Positions 55,466-63,377 of a stretch of 64,000 bases of DNA are shown here, piece by piece. The stretch spans positions 1 to 64,000 of the forward strand of contig NZ_BCPT01000017.1 of assembly GCF_001544095.1 (NCBI RefSeq), in the 5' to 3' direction. Position numbers and translations under genes: made by a program. How positions within the stretch are numbered: the first letter of the stretch is position 1; each line of letters starts with the position of its first letter. Source of the DNA: Enterococcus casseliflavus NBRC 100478 (lineage in GTDB: Bacteria; Bacillota; Bacilli; Lactobacillales; Enterococcaceae). Below the pieces are notes generated by a model. That model worked only from the letters and a program-made list of their open reading frames with translations. It made no database searches and was not told the DNA's origin.

Positions 55466-56197
55466 TTAGTTCACGACTTCCTTATCAACCACCAATACAG
55501 GATCTTTGTGCAACCATAGAGAAGTAACTGGACACTCTTTTGTAATCGTACCGCTTAGAAATTGTTGTATCGCAGATTTCTTTTTTGCTCCACTAGCTTG
55601 TACGATCATTGTTCCAGATTGTAATAATTGTCCTATCCCTAACGTAATTCCTTTCGTACGATCAACTTTCACGTCTGAAAAATATTTTTTCCCAACACTT
55701 TGGGTTGATTCGTCTAAGTTCACTATATGAGCTTTATCTTCGAAGGACGAACCAGGCTCATTAAAACCTAAGTGACCATTTACTCCAACCCCAAGCAAAC
55801 TCAGTGTTAATCCTCCATTCTCCTCGATAAATTTATCAGCTTTTTTGCATTCCTCATTTAAATCATCGGCTAAAGGATCAAATGTGTGAAGTTGCTTTAG
55901 GTCAATAGGAACCCGATTGAATAAGTTTCTTTTCAAATAGGATAGACAACTGCCTTCATTTTTCGGATCGATTCCAACCCATTCATCTAGTTCAATAAAC
56001 TTTGCCTGGGATAAATCTATTTCTTTATTGATTGCTGCTTCTGCAATGATGTTAAGCGTTCCTACGGGTGTATCACCACCTGCAAAGCAATATAACCCAT
56101 TTGGCTTTTCTTTCAAGACATCTAAAATGAGTTTTGCACAGATCTTACTGACTTCCTGGTAATTTGCCTCAACATAGTATTTTATATTCATTGTCAT
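55466..56197 (-). CDS. Glucosamine-6-phosphate deaminase/isomerase, NagB family
   Basis: A 243-residue enzyme. CFAGGDTPVGTLNII is the phosphate-binding loop, FIELDEWVGIDPKNEGS and LLGVGVNGHLGFNEPGSSF are the diagnostic deaminase segments. NagB converts glucosamine-6-P to fructose-6-P and ammonia; AgaI-type relatives act on galactosamine-6-P. The start overlaps the GH4 gene's stop in an ATGA arrangement. With GH4 and a ChbC-like PTS it completes a route for an amino-sugar disaccharide. Confidence 0.92.
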   Translation of the reverse strand: MTMNIKYYVEANYQEVSKICAKLILDVLKEKPNGLYCFAGGDTPVGTLNIIAEAAINKEIDLSQAKFIELDEWVGIDPKNEGSCLSYLKRNLFNRVPIDLKQLHTFDPLADDLNEECKKADKFIEENGGLTLSLLGVGVNGHLGFNEPGSSFEDKAHIVNLDESTQSVGKKYFSDVKVDRTKGITLGIGQLLQSGTMIVQASGAKKKSAIQQFLSGTITKECPVTSLWLHKDPVLVVDKEVVN

Positions 56198-57519
56198 TCT
56201 CCTTTAAAAAAATTCGGCAGATATTCTTTGTGTGCCAAAAGCATTTCATCAAGTAGTTGCTTTGCTGTCCTATCACTTGGAACTAAGGGATTGATCGTCA
56301 TCGCTAATAAAGCAGTGTTATAGTCTCCCGTAACAGCTGCTTGGGCCGCTATACGTTCAAAAGACTTAATTTGTTGAACCAGCCCTTTGATAGGAATAGG
56401 CAATTCACCTGTAGTCAAAGGGATCGGTCCTTGTTTTGTAATCAAACAATTTACTTCAACCGCTGAATCACAATCGATATCACTGATGGCTCCATTATTT
56501 CTTGTATTGACCGTTTGAATATCACGTTTGTCATTATAGATGGAATTAATTAAATTACATGCTGCTTCACTATAATAAGCGCCCCCACGTTCTGATAATT
56601 GAGGTGGTTTGATTGCTAGATGTTCATCTTTATAAAGTTCAAACAATTCATGTTCGATTTTCTGCACAACTTCTGCACGAGTTCCTTCTTTTTCTGCTGA
56701 TTGTTTTTGCTCAGACAACATAGTGGCTGTCTGATAGTAATACCTTAAATAGCCGATGGGAATCATGCCAAGTGTTCGGAAAAAATCTGGTTCCCATTCT
56801 AAATCAGCAATGTTTTTCAGACCAACTGCATCACCAGCATCTTGCGTCATCAATGTAAGTACTTTTTGAGTCACATCAATCCCTTTATGATAAATCTTTT
56901 TCGCAAAAACCATATGATTTAGTCCAGTAAATTCAACATATAATTCTTCTTTGGGTACTTTTAATGTTTCTGCAATGCCACGTTCTATTCCAATTGGTCC
57001 ATTACACAAACCTACTACTCTACGCATATTGCTATGGCGTAAGACAGCTTCTGTCACCATGCCAGCTGGATTAGTAAAGTTGATCAGCCATGCTTCTGGG
57101 CAAAGACGCTCCATGTCTTTCACTATTTCTAAGATAACGGGAATCGTGCGTAATCCTTTAAAAAGCCCTCCTGGACCATTCGTTTCTTGTCCAATCGTGT
57201 CATATGTTAAAGGGATTCTCTCGTCTTTCGCTCGCGCTTCCAAAAGACCTACACGAAATTGGGTCGTAACGAAGTCCGCACCCTTTAATGCCGCTTCACG
57301 ATCAAGAGTCATATAAATTTTCATTGGAAGTTCCGCTTTTTTTACCATACGTTTAGCAAGTTCCCCAACAATTTCTAATTTCTCTCTTCCTTGTTCAATA
57401 TCCACAAGCCATAATTCTGAAATCGGTAATTCAGCATATCGTTTAATAAATCCTTCTATCAATTCTGGTGTATAACTTGATCCACCGCCAATTGTTGCAA
57501 TTTTTATTCCTTTATCCAT
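56194..57519 (-). CDS. GH4 NAD-dependent 6-phospho-beta-glycosidase (LicH/ChbF-like)
   Basis: A 441-residue family-4 glycosidase, which uses NAD+ and a divalent metal. IATIGGGSSYTPELIEGF is the Rossmann start near residue 10; FRVGLLEARAKDERIP, NFTNPAGMVTEAVLRH, GLCNGPIG and GLNHMVFA carry the metal and substrate contacts. The start at 57519 follows AAAGGAG. It is the first gene of an operon with NagB and a PTS IIC, so its substrate is likely a phosphorylated beta-disaccharide containing glucosamine. cre and RpiR-type sites lie upstream. Confidence 0.93.
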   Translation of the reverse strand: MDKGIKIATIGGGSSYTPELIEGFIKRYAELPISELWLVDIEQGREKLEIVGELAKRMVKKAELPMKIYMTLDREAALKGADFVTTQFRVGLLEARAKDERIPLTYDTIGQETNGPGGLFKGLRTIPVILEIVKDMERLCPEAWLINFTNPAGMVTEAVLRHSNMRRVVGLCNGPIGIERGIAETLKVPKEELYVEFTGLNHMVFAKKIYHKGIDVTQKVLTLMTQDAGDAVGLKNIADLEWEPDFFRTLGMIPIGYLRYYYQTATMLSEQKQSAEKEGTRAEVVQKIEHELFELYKDEHLAIKPPQLSERGGAYYSEAACNLINSIYNDKRDIQTVNTRNNGAISDIDCDSAVEVNCLITKQGPIPLTTGELPIPIKGLVQQIKSFERIAAQAAVTGDYNTALLAMTINPLVPSDRTAKQLLDEMLLAHKEYLPNFFKGE

Positions 57520-57590
57520 CCTGAAACACTCCTTTAACTTAACTACATGGTCAGTATAGATTATTTTTATCTCCATAAATACCGCCTTTA

Positions 57591-57604
57591 AGTAAACGGT
57601 TACA
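57591..57604 (-). promoter_or_regulatory. cre site upstream of the GH4-NagB-PTS operon
   Basis: On the minus strand TGTAACCGTTTACT fits the CcpA consensus closely. It lies 72 bases before the GH4 start codon. Confidence 0.6.
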
Positions 57605-57615
57605 AAAGCAAACGA

Positions 57616-57652
57616 TTGACACCGGTTACAATCCTGTTACAATTTGTAACAG
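57616..57652 (+). promoter_or_regulatory. Promoter and operator of the RpiR gene
   Basis: TTGACA at 57616-57621 and TACAAT at 57638-57643 are spaced by 16 bases. TGACACCGGTTACA (57617-57630) overlaps the -35 and matches a second cre-like site. The perfect palindrome CTGTTACAATTTGTAACAG (57634-57652) covers the -10 and the edge of the ribosome binding site, a likely autoregulatory RpiR operator. Confidence 0.65.
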
Positions 57653-57664
57653 GAGGGGATTACT

Positions 57665-58417
57665 ATGTTGTTTCTTGACTATCAACCAGACTTAAATGAA
57701 ACGGATATTGAAGTATATAAAGCAATAATTTCAGACGTAAATGCAGTTGCTTCCATGAGTATTCGTGAATTAGCTGAGAAAAGTCATACGAGTACTGCCA
57801 GCGTACTACGCTTTTGTAAAAAATTTCGCTGTACCGGTTTTTCTGAATTTAAAATTTACCTCAGTGCGTATCTCGAATCTCTTAAAGAAGAAAAAGAGGT
57901 AAAAACACTTGATTTTGAGAGTGAACTCTTGAATTTTTTAGCACGCACACAAGACAAATTCTTTGAAGATAAATTTGATGAGGCAGTTCACTTATTGATG
58001 GAAAAAGAGCTGATTATTTTTATTGGCGTAGGCTCCTCAAATGTTGTTGCTGAATATGGTTCACTTTATTTCTCGTCGCTATTTAACATGGCGATTCGCA
58101 TTGAAGATCCTAGTAATTACCCTATTAATTACCTATCCACTGAGTTAGCAAAAAAAATGTGTATCGTCGCTTTATCCGTTTCGGGCGAGACCACAGAAAT
58201 CATTCAATATTTAAATCATTTGAATCTATCAGAAAGCTCAGTAATAGGAATTACCAGCAGCTCTAATTCAACACTTTCTAAATTAGCTGATATTGCAATA
58301 ACCTATAATATTTCGCTAGAAAAAATTAATGAAGCTGATATTACAACACAGATACCGGCAATGTACATTATTGAAAAGTTAGCGAAAACCGTGAGAAATA
58401 GAATGGAAACTCAATAG
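57665..58417 (+). CDS. RpiR/MurR-family regulator
   Basis: A 250-residue regulator. The N-terminal HTH_6 domain (SIRELAEKSHTSTASVLRFCKKFRCTGFSEFKIYL, ~35-70) is followed by a SIS domain that binds sugar phosphates, with LIIFIGVGSSNVVAEYGS near residue 120 and SVSGETTEIIQYL near residue 178. It is divergent from the GH4-NagB-PTS operon across 145 bases and almost surely controls it, responding to a phosphorylated amino sugar. AGGAGG precedes the ATG at 57665. Confidence 0.92.
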   Translation: MLFLDYQPDLNETDIEVYKAIISDVNAVASMSIRELAEKSHTSTASVLRFCKKFRCTGFSEFKIYLSAYLESLKEEKEVKTLDFESELLNFLARTQDKFFEDKFDEAVHLLMEKELIIFIGVGSSNVVAEYGSLYFSSLFNMAIRIEDPSNYPINYLSTELAKKMCIVALSVSGETTEIIQYLNHLNLSESSVIGITSSSNSTLSKLADIAITYNISLEKINEADITTQIPAMYIIEKLAKTVRNRMETQ

Positions 58418-58484
58418 ATTTGTAAAAAAAATTCTTCAGGTAATTCTTTCCCTCTATTCACAAGTTCACCGATCGATATCCCCA

Positions 58485-58525
58485 CAAAAAAAGAGACTCA
58501 CATGTATCTATGTGGTCTCTTTTTG
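58485..58525. terminator. Bidirectional terminator between RpiR and PTS genes
   Basis: AAAAAAGAGACTCACAT pairs imperfectly with ATGTGGTCTCTTTTT. It serves both convergent transcripts. Confidence 0.8.
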
Positions 58526-58607
58526 ATATATAGATTTGTTCAATTTATTTGTTTCTCTTACCTTTGGTTTGAGAAGACTTCAAAAAATCTTGTGAAGTTT
58601 CCTCTTC

Positions 58608-59936
58608 TCAATCATTTGCCTCTTCATTCCCTATTGTTGAGGTAACTTTTTCATCGATACGTAAAAATGGTAAGTAGATAAAAACACTCACAGCAATGAT
58701 CGCAATTTGCAAGACTGATGCTCGCCAATCGCCACCAGTTGCTAAAAATCCAGATATGACGGGAGGAGTGGTCCAAGGTATCTGCACGACTACATGATTG
58801 ATTAAACCAACAGCTGTTGCAAAATATGCAACTGTTAGGGAAAAAATCGGCGCCAATACAAATGGAATAATCAAACTAATATTGAAAACAATTGGTAAAC
58901 CAAAAATGATCGGTTCACTGATATTAAATAGTGCAGGAGTTACGGATAATTTTGCAAAGTCTTTGTAGTCTTTACGACGACTAAAGATAAAAATAGCAAT
59001 TAGCAAAGCAATAGTATTTCCTGATCCTCCCATAACAGCAAACGTATCTTTAAATGCCATGTTTATGATATGTGGAATATCTTCCCTATTCGCATAAGCA
59101 GCCATATTCTCTTGCATATTTTGAATTAAGAACGGATCGAGAAGTGAACCTGATATCACTGCTTGATGAATTCCAAACCCGAAAAATAGATTTGCAATTG
59201 ATGTAATTAAGAGGAACCCTGGTAAACCTGTCGTTACCCTACTTAAAGGTCCAGTGATTAGAGTAGTAATCAACGAATTAACATCCATATTGAATAATTG
59301 ATTGACTGCAAATGAACCAATTGCGAAGGTAGTCACGGTAATCATGATTGGAATAAGGACGTTAAATGACTTCAACACAGCTGGTGGGATATTTCCTGAC
59401 AACTGAATTTGTAACTTTTTGTTATTTGATAACTTAATAAAGAGTTCCGTAGCAGCTAAGCCCACAAAAATTCCAACGAACATTCCTGACGCACCAGTAT
59501 GAGTGACAGGAATAACCCCACCTACCTCCAGCGCTTCTTGACTTCCTTCTGGTGTAAACATCGTCATCATAGGGGTGAGAACAATAAACGTTGAAATAGC
59601 GACTAGAACAGCAGCAATATGATTTGTATAATTTCTGCTAACACACATATGATAAGAAACTGCCGCAACAACTAATAGCGTCGTTATACTTAGCGTTCCA
59701 TTACTGATGGAAGTCCCGATTTCTTGAATCGTCGTTAATGTTGCTGGATCAATGATATTTCCCATAAATCCTGTTGGCTCTAAAATAACATAGTTGATCA
59801 ATGTAACAAATCCCGCCAACATCATAAAAGGCATAAAAGTGGCGAAAGCATCCCTTAGTGTTCGAAGATGAATCTGGTTCCCTAGCCTTGTGGCTATTAT
59901 TCCGAACTTTTCAAAAATAGCATCTTTTTTACTCAT
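58608..59936 (-). CDS. PTS IIC permease of the lactose/cellobiose family, GH1-linked
   Basis: A 442-residue permease. It shares family motifs with the other IIC in the window: GNIPPAVLKSFNVLIPI, SVTPALFNISEPIIFGLPIVFNISLIIPF and QIPWTTPPVISGFLATGGDW. Ten or so membrane helices are expected. It is transcribed away from the GntR gene and shares a ~35-base motif with the GH1 gene's upstream region, so I assign it to the GH1 regulon. A cre site lies 27 bases upstream. IIA and IIB are not present here. Confidence 0.92.
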   Translation of the reverse strand: MSKKDAIFEKFGIIATRLGNQIHLRTLRDAFATFMPFMMLAGFVTLINYVILEPTGFMGNIIDPATLTTIQEIGTSISNGTLSITTLLVVAAVSYHMCVSRNYTNHIAAVLVAISTFIVLTPMMTMFTPEGSQEALEVGGVIPVTHTGASGMFVGIFVGLAATELFIKLSNNKKLQIQLSGNIPPAVLKSFNVLIPIMITVTTFAIGSFAVNQLFNMDVNSLITTLITGPLSRVTTGLPGFLLITSIANLFFGFGIHQAVISGSLLDPFLIQNMQENMAAYANREDIPHIINMAFKDTFAVMGGSGNTIALLIAIFIFSRRKDYKDFAKLSVTPALFNISEPIIFGLPIVFNISLIIPFVLAPIFSLTVAYFATAVGLINHVVVQIPWTTPPVISGFLATGGDWRASVLQIAIIAVSVFIYLPFLRIDEKVTSTIGNEEAND

Positions 59937-59962
59937 AATCCCGATCAGTCTCCTTTTTCAGT

Positions 59963-59976
59963 TGTAAGCGATTGCT
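59963..59976 (+). promoter_or_regulatory. cre site upstream of the GH1-linked PTS IIC gene
   Basis: TGTAAGCGATTGCT matches the TGTAANCGNTNNCW form of the CcpA operator. It lies 27 bases before the start codon at 59936. Confidence 0.6.
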
Positions 59977-60008
59977 TATGGGATGATCATACACCAGTTT
60001 TTTAAAAA

Positions 60009-60042
60009 AGTAAATATCTTTATTTAAAATTATATATCTTTT
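60009..60042 (-). promoter_or_regulatory. Shared operator-like motif upstream of PTS IIC
   Basis: The minus strand reads AAAGATATATAATTTTAAAT followed by AAAGATATTTACT. Nearly the same string occurs at 60880-60914 upstream of the GH1 gene (plus strand). Both are in the leader regions of co-functional genes on either side of the GntR gene, so this is a good candidate GntR/UTRA operator. Confidence 0.55.
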
Positions 60043-60051
60043 TTAAAAGTC

Positions 60052-60083
60052 AAAAAAAGACCAACGAAATTCGTTGGTCTTCA
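60052..60083 (-). terminator. Terminator of the GntR gene
   Basis: A perfect AAGACCAACGAA/TTCGTTGGTCTT stem overlaps the stop codon, with seven T following on the minus strand. Confidence 0.9.
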
Positions 60084-60794
60084 CTTCTCAACAAAAACTG
60101 CTTCAAAAATAAAATCTTTGTATAAATGTCTCGAAAGAGAATATTCAAACGGTACACCAGATGACAATGACACCACTTTGTCTACCTCTATCATAAACTC
60201 GCCTGGTTTTACAGAAAGAATTTCCGCATCGAAGTCATTTGCCACATCACCTTTGATCCAAATATGGGAAGATTTAATCTCTAGACCAAGCTCATTTGTA
60301 ATGTAGCCATATACAGAACGTTTCAAATGCTTTGGTTCTAACCCCGGTATAACAGAAAGTGGCATAAACGTTTGCTCAATAGAATACGGTTGTTCATCAA
60401 TAAAACGACTTCTAATAATATTATAGACATACTCTTTTTGATTTATTTCTAAAATTTCTGCCACTTCATTCGATGGCAACTCAATTGAGAACGTATGGAT
60501 TTCAGAAGTCACATGTTCTTCCCCTACTAAATCAAAAAGACCTTCTTTTGGTCCAAACACTTTCGAATTATCAATTGGTCTGCGTAGAACTTCCGTTCCG
60601 AATCCACTACGTGTTCGTAAAACTCCCTCTGATACTAGCATATCAATACCTTTCTTCACAGTGAGCTTACTTGTTTGATACTCATGCGCAAGTTCATCGC
60701 CTGTAGGTAATTTTTCGCCGATTTGATAGGTTCCATTGGCAATTTTTTTCTTTACCTCCGTATAAACCTCCATATATTTTGGCTGTTTCTTCAT
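60081..60794 (-). CDS. GntR-family (HutC/UTRA) repressor
   Basis: A 237-residue regulator. A winged HTH (residues ~8-75: KIANGTYQIGEKLPTGDELAHEYQTSKLTVKKGIDMLVSEGVL) leads into a UTRA ligand-binding domain (YVYNIIRSRFIDEQPYSIEQTFMP, then ending GVPFEYSLSRHLYKDFIFE). It sits between the PTS IIC gene and the GH1 gene, divergent from the latter. A phosphorylated beta-glucoside is the likely inducer by analogy with BglR/TreR-type regulators. Confidence 0.92.
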   Translation of the reverse strand: MKKQPKYMEVYTEVKKKIANGTYQIGEKLPTGDELAHEYQTSKLTVKKGIDMLVSEGVLRTRSGFGTEVLRRPIDNSKVFGPKEGLFDLVGEEHVTSEIHTFSIELPSNEVAEILEINQKEYVYNIIRSRFIDEQPYSIEQTFMPLSVIPGLEPKHLKRSVYGYITNELGLEIKSSHIWIKGDVANDFDAEILSVKPGEFMIEVDKVVSLSSGVPFEYSLSRHLYKDFIFEAVFVEK

Positions 60795-60879
60795 AACTTA
60801 CTCCCTCATACTCATCTCTATTACTTATACTTTAACATAAAAAATTGTCTTTTTACAGCTAAAAACATACCCATCACAC

Positions 60880-60914
60880 AAAGATATATATTTTTAATAA
60901 AAAGTATTTATTTA
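60880..60914 (+). promoter_or_regulatory. Shared operator-like motif upstream of GH1
   Basis: AAAGATATATATTTTTAATA then AAAAGTATTTA is near-identical to the minus-strand string at 60009-60042. An extended -10, TGTTACACT, follows at about 60927-60935, so the motif covers the -35 region of this promoter. Confidence 0.55.
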
Positions 60915-60962
60915 TATCGAAAGCAATGTTACACTATTAAAAACGAACAGGAGGAAACGATA

Positions 60963-62387
60963 ATGTCAAGACAAACTCAGTTAACATTTCCAGATGACTT
61001 TTGGTGGGGCTCCGCTTGGTCAGCAGAACAATCTGAAGGGCGTGGAGAAACAGGAAAAGCAGAGACAGTATGGGATCGGTGGTTTCACGAAGAACCTCAT
61101 CGTTTTTATAAACGAATTGGACCTAGTATTACGACAGACCATATCCATCGTTACCACGAAGATATTCAATTGATGAAACAAACGGGGCACAATTCATTTC
61201 GTGTGTCTATCTCATGGGCACGAATGTTTCCAAATGATGGGGTTGGTAAACCAAACGAGAAAGCGATAGCCTATTATCGAGATCTTTTTACCGAAATGAA
61301 AAATAATAATATCAAAGTTTTTGCGAATCTCTATCATTTTGATATGCCCGCAAAATTACAAGATAAAGGGGGATGGGAATCACGTGAAGTTGTTGATGCT
61401 TATGTAAATTTTGCTGATACCTGTTTTCTAGCGTTTGGCGACTTAGTTTATCATTGGTTCACCTTTAACGAACCTTTGGGGCCAATCTTGGGCTCTTATT
61501 TAGAAGATTTTCACTATCCAAATCTCATTGATTTTAAGCGTGGTGCTCAAGCAGCGTTCTTTACCATATTAGCCCATGCAAAAGCCATTCAAACTTTTAA
61601 AAAATACCAGCTATCTAGCAAAATCGGAGTAATTCTCAATTTGAGTCCTACTTTCCCAAGAAGCCAAAATTCAGCAGATAAAAAAGCAGCAGAAATTGCG
61701 GATCTTTTTTATACTCGTAGTTTCTTAGATCCCATGGTCAAAGGAGTATTTCCAGAAAAACTAATCTCGTTGCTGGAGGAATATGACCAATTACCCGTTG
61801 ATTTCAATGACACAGACCTAAAAATTATTGAAGAGAATACCGCACAGATACTTGGTCTAAACTACTATGAACCACGCCGTGTCAAAGCAAGAACTTCTGC
61901 CGTTAATCTAGAAAGTCCATTCTTACCAGAATGGTTCTTTGAACCGCATATTATGCCTGGCCGTCGAATGAATGAATATCGTGGATGGGAAATCTATGAA
62001 AAAGGAATTTATGATTTATGTATGGATATCAAAAATAACTACGGAAATATTGAATCCTTTATCTCAGAAAACGGCATGGGTGTTGCTAATGAAGAACGGT
62101 TCATGGATGAAAATGGACAGGTGATTGATGACTATCGCATTGAATTTATCCAAGACCATCTCGCCTATTTATGGAAAGCAATTCAAGATGGCTGTAATAT
62201 AAAAGGATACCATCTATGGACATTCATTGATTGTTGGTCATGGATCAATGCATATAAAAACCGCTACGGCTTAGTTTCTTTAGATTTAGCCACACAGAAA
62301 CGTACAATAAAGAAAAGCGGCTTGTTTTACAAGGAACTAAGTAAGCAAAACGGTTTTTCCTACGATCTCGAGCGACTGGTAGATTAG
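60963..62387 (+). CDS. GH1 6-phospho-beta-glucosidase
   Basis: A 474-residue retaining glycosidase. The acid/base Glu is in FTFNEPLG (about residue 168) and the nucleophile Glu in FISENGMG (about 368). FPDDFWWGSAWSAEQSEG at the start and HLWTFIDCWSWINAYKNRYG near the end are hallmarks of PTS-linked GH1 enzymes; the YGLVSLDL and SGLFYKEL segments follow. I choose 60963 because AGGAGG precedes it; an earlier in-frame start has no such support. It hydrolyses beta-glucoside-6-phosphates imported by the PTS. Confidence 0.95.
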   Translation: MSRQTQLTFPDDFWWGSAWSAEQSEGRGETGKAETVWDRWFHEEPHRFYKRIGPSITTDHIHRYHEDIQLMKQTGHNSFRVSISWARMFPNDGVGKPNEKAIAYYRDLFTEMKNNNIKVFANLYHFDMPAKLQDKGGWESREVVDAYVNFADTCFLAFGDLVYHWFTFNEPLGPILGSYLEDFHYPNLIDFKRGAQAAFFTILAHAKAIQTFKKYQLSSKIGVILNLSPTFPRSQNSADKKAAEIADLFYTRSFLDPMVKGVFPEKLISLLEEYDQLPVDFNDTDLKIIEENTAQILGLNYYEPRRVKARTSAVNLESPFLPEWFFEPHIMPGRRMNEYRGWEIYEKGIYDLCMDIKNNYGNIESFISENGMGVANEERFMDENGQVIDDYRIEFIQDHLAYLWKAIQDGCNIKGYHLWTFIDCWSWINAYKNRYGLVSLDLATQKRTIKKSGLFYKELSKQNGFSYDLERLVD

Positions 62388-62404
62388 CATTCACGAATAT
62401 GATC

Positions 62405-62590
62405 GATAGTGATCTGTATAGAAGAAACCTGTTGCCACAACTCCTCTTTCGCACCTTTTAAGAAGGCGACAGGGTTTTATTAGTAAAAAAATAACCGTTT
62501 CCTTGCTAAAGTCGACGGTTATTTTTTTGTTATTTTTCACTGTGGCTAGGATACGAAAGAGCAGCACGGCAATAAATGTACCAGAATTTA
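62405..62590. repeat. Degenerate copy of the type I toxin-antitoxin module
   Basis: The sequence GTTGCCACAACTCCTCT, GGCGACAGG and ATAACCGT...ACGGTTAT (62491-62521) repeats the antitoxin RNA of the intact copy 390 bases further right. Minus-strand residues SGTFIAVLLFRILATVKNNK are a toxin remnant; its N-terminus is gone and a shorter A-run (seven instead of nine) removes the normal stop. The promoter TATACT is also degraded to TATAGA. Confidence 0.75.
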
Positions 62591-62770
62591 TCTGGAACTT
62601 ATTAGCCGCTAGTTTCGATAATCATGCTTCCCTTTTCTTTAAACATTGCATTCGTTTTTAGATGTTCGAACACTTTTCAAAAATGACTACATCGAACACC
62701 TTATTCCAATTGAGAATAAGGTTTTGCCTATGTCGCTTATCGATTTTGTTTGAAAATATCCTTGTTAAAG

Positions 62771-62917
62771 TTGAAAAATCACTCTCTTCTTGCTATACTA
62801 ACTATGTAAAGAGGAGTTGTTGCCACAACCCCTCTGCAGCGCCATTTAAGACGGCGACAGGTTTTTTAACTTAAAAGATAACCGTTTCCCTGTTAAAGTC
62901 GACGGTTATTTTTTTTT
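62771..62917 (+). ncRNA. Antitoxin RNA of a type I toxin-antitoxin module, with promoter
   Basis: Promoter TTGAAA (62771-62776), 17 bases, TATACT (62794-62799). The RNA from about 62806 has a first hairpin AGAGGAGTTGT/ACAACCCCTCT and ends in the terminator ATAACCGT/ACGGTTAT (62878-62909) with nine T. Its 3' end overlaps the last codon, the stop and the 3' region of the minus-strand toxin gene, as in Fst/RatA-type modules. Confidence 0.72.
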
Positions 62918-63010
62918 GTCATTTTTCACTGCGGCTAGGATACCAAAGATCAGCATGGCGGTAAATGTACCAAAACTGATCATTAGCCCGATTGCTTCCG
63001 CTGTGGACAA
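62906..63010 (-). CDS. Holin-like hydrophobic type I toxin
   Basis: A 34-residue peptide of the holin-like toxin family: STAEAIGLMISFGTFTAMLIF forms one transmembrane helix, and the tail VKNDKKK is basic. The start is TTG at 63010, with AAAGGAG eight bases upstream; the family often uses non-ATG starts. An ATG further upstream is in another frame, a feature I recall in related loci. The convergent antitoxin RNA overlaps its 3' end. Such peptides insert into the membrane and depolarise it unless the antisense RNA blocks translation. Confidence 0.78.
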   Translation of the reverse strand: MSTAEAIGLMISFGTFTAMLIFGILAAVKNDKKK

Positions 63011-63371
63011 AAAGGCTTCTCCTTTCTGAAGAGTTAGTACTTACATTCATAAGCACCACCACCTTTCAAAGATAGCCACCGTCACAAACTTTACTGCAGT
63101 CAAATGGTCCCATACTTCCATCAATAAAACTTTCAAATGCCAAGGATTTATCATTATTTTTTCACGGCGCATGGTCCATCTGCTGTGATTCATTCCATAA
63201 ATTCGTCAAAATAACCCGCTGTTCTCTCTTCAAGCCTGATCCACTCTTTTCCGACCTTCTCCAGCCTCTTTTCTCAGTCCCAACCAAGTGCCTTCCATCA
63301 AGAAAAATAGTCAAAAGTCAATATCATTCTATTCACCAAAAACCACTTTTGTTATAGTAACAAAAAGGAGA
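63011..63371. other. Gene-free stretch with the toxin promoter region and weak remnants
   Basis: Minus-strand frames show short stop-interrupted pieces such as EKVGKEWIRLEERTAGYFDEF, a possible decayed domain of unknown family. The toxin mRNA promoter must lie here, but I could not fix it: TTGACT on the minus strand near 63100 has no good -10 partner. Confidence 0.4.
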
Positions 63372-63377
63372 ATGCAG

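Noticed and set aside
60723-60962. 80-residue N-terminal extension of the GH1 enzyme
   Set aside because: It would overlap the divergent GntR gene start and the operator; AGGAGG and family alignment place the start at 60963.
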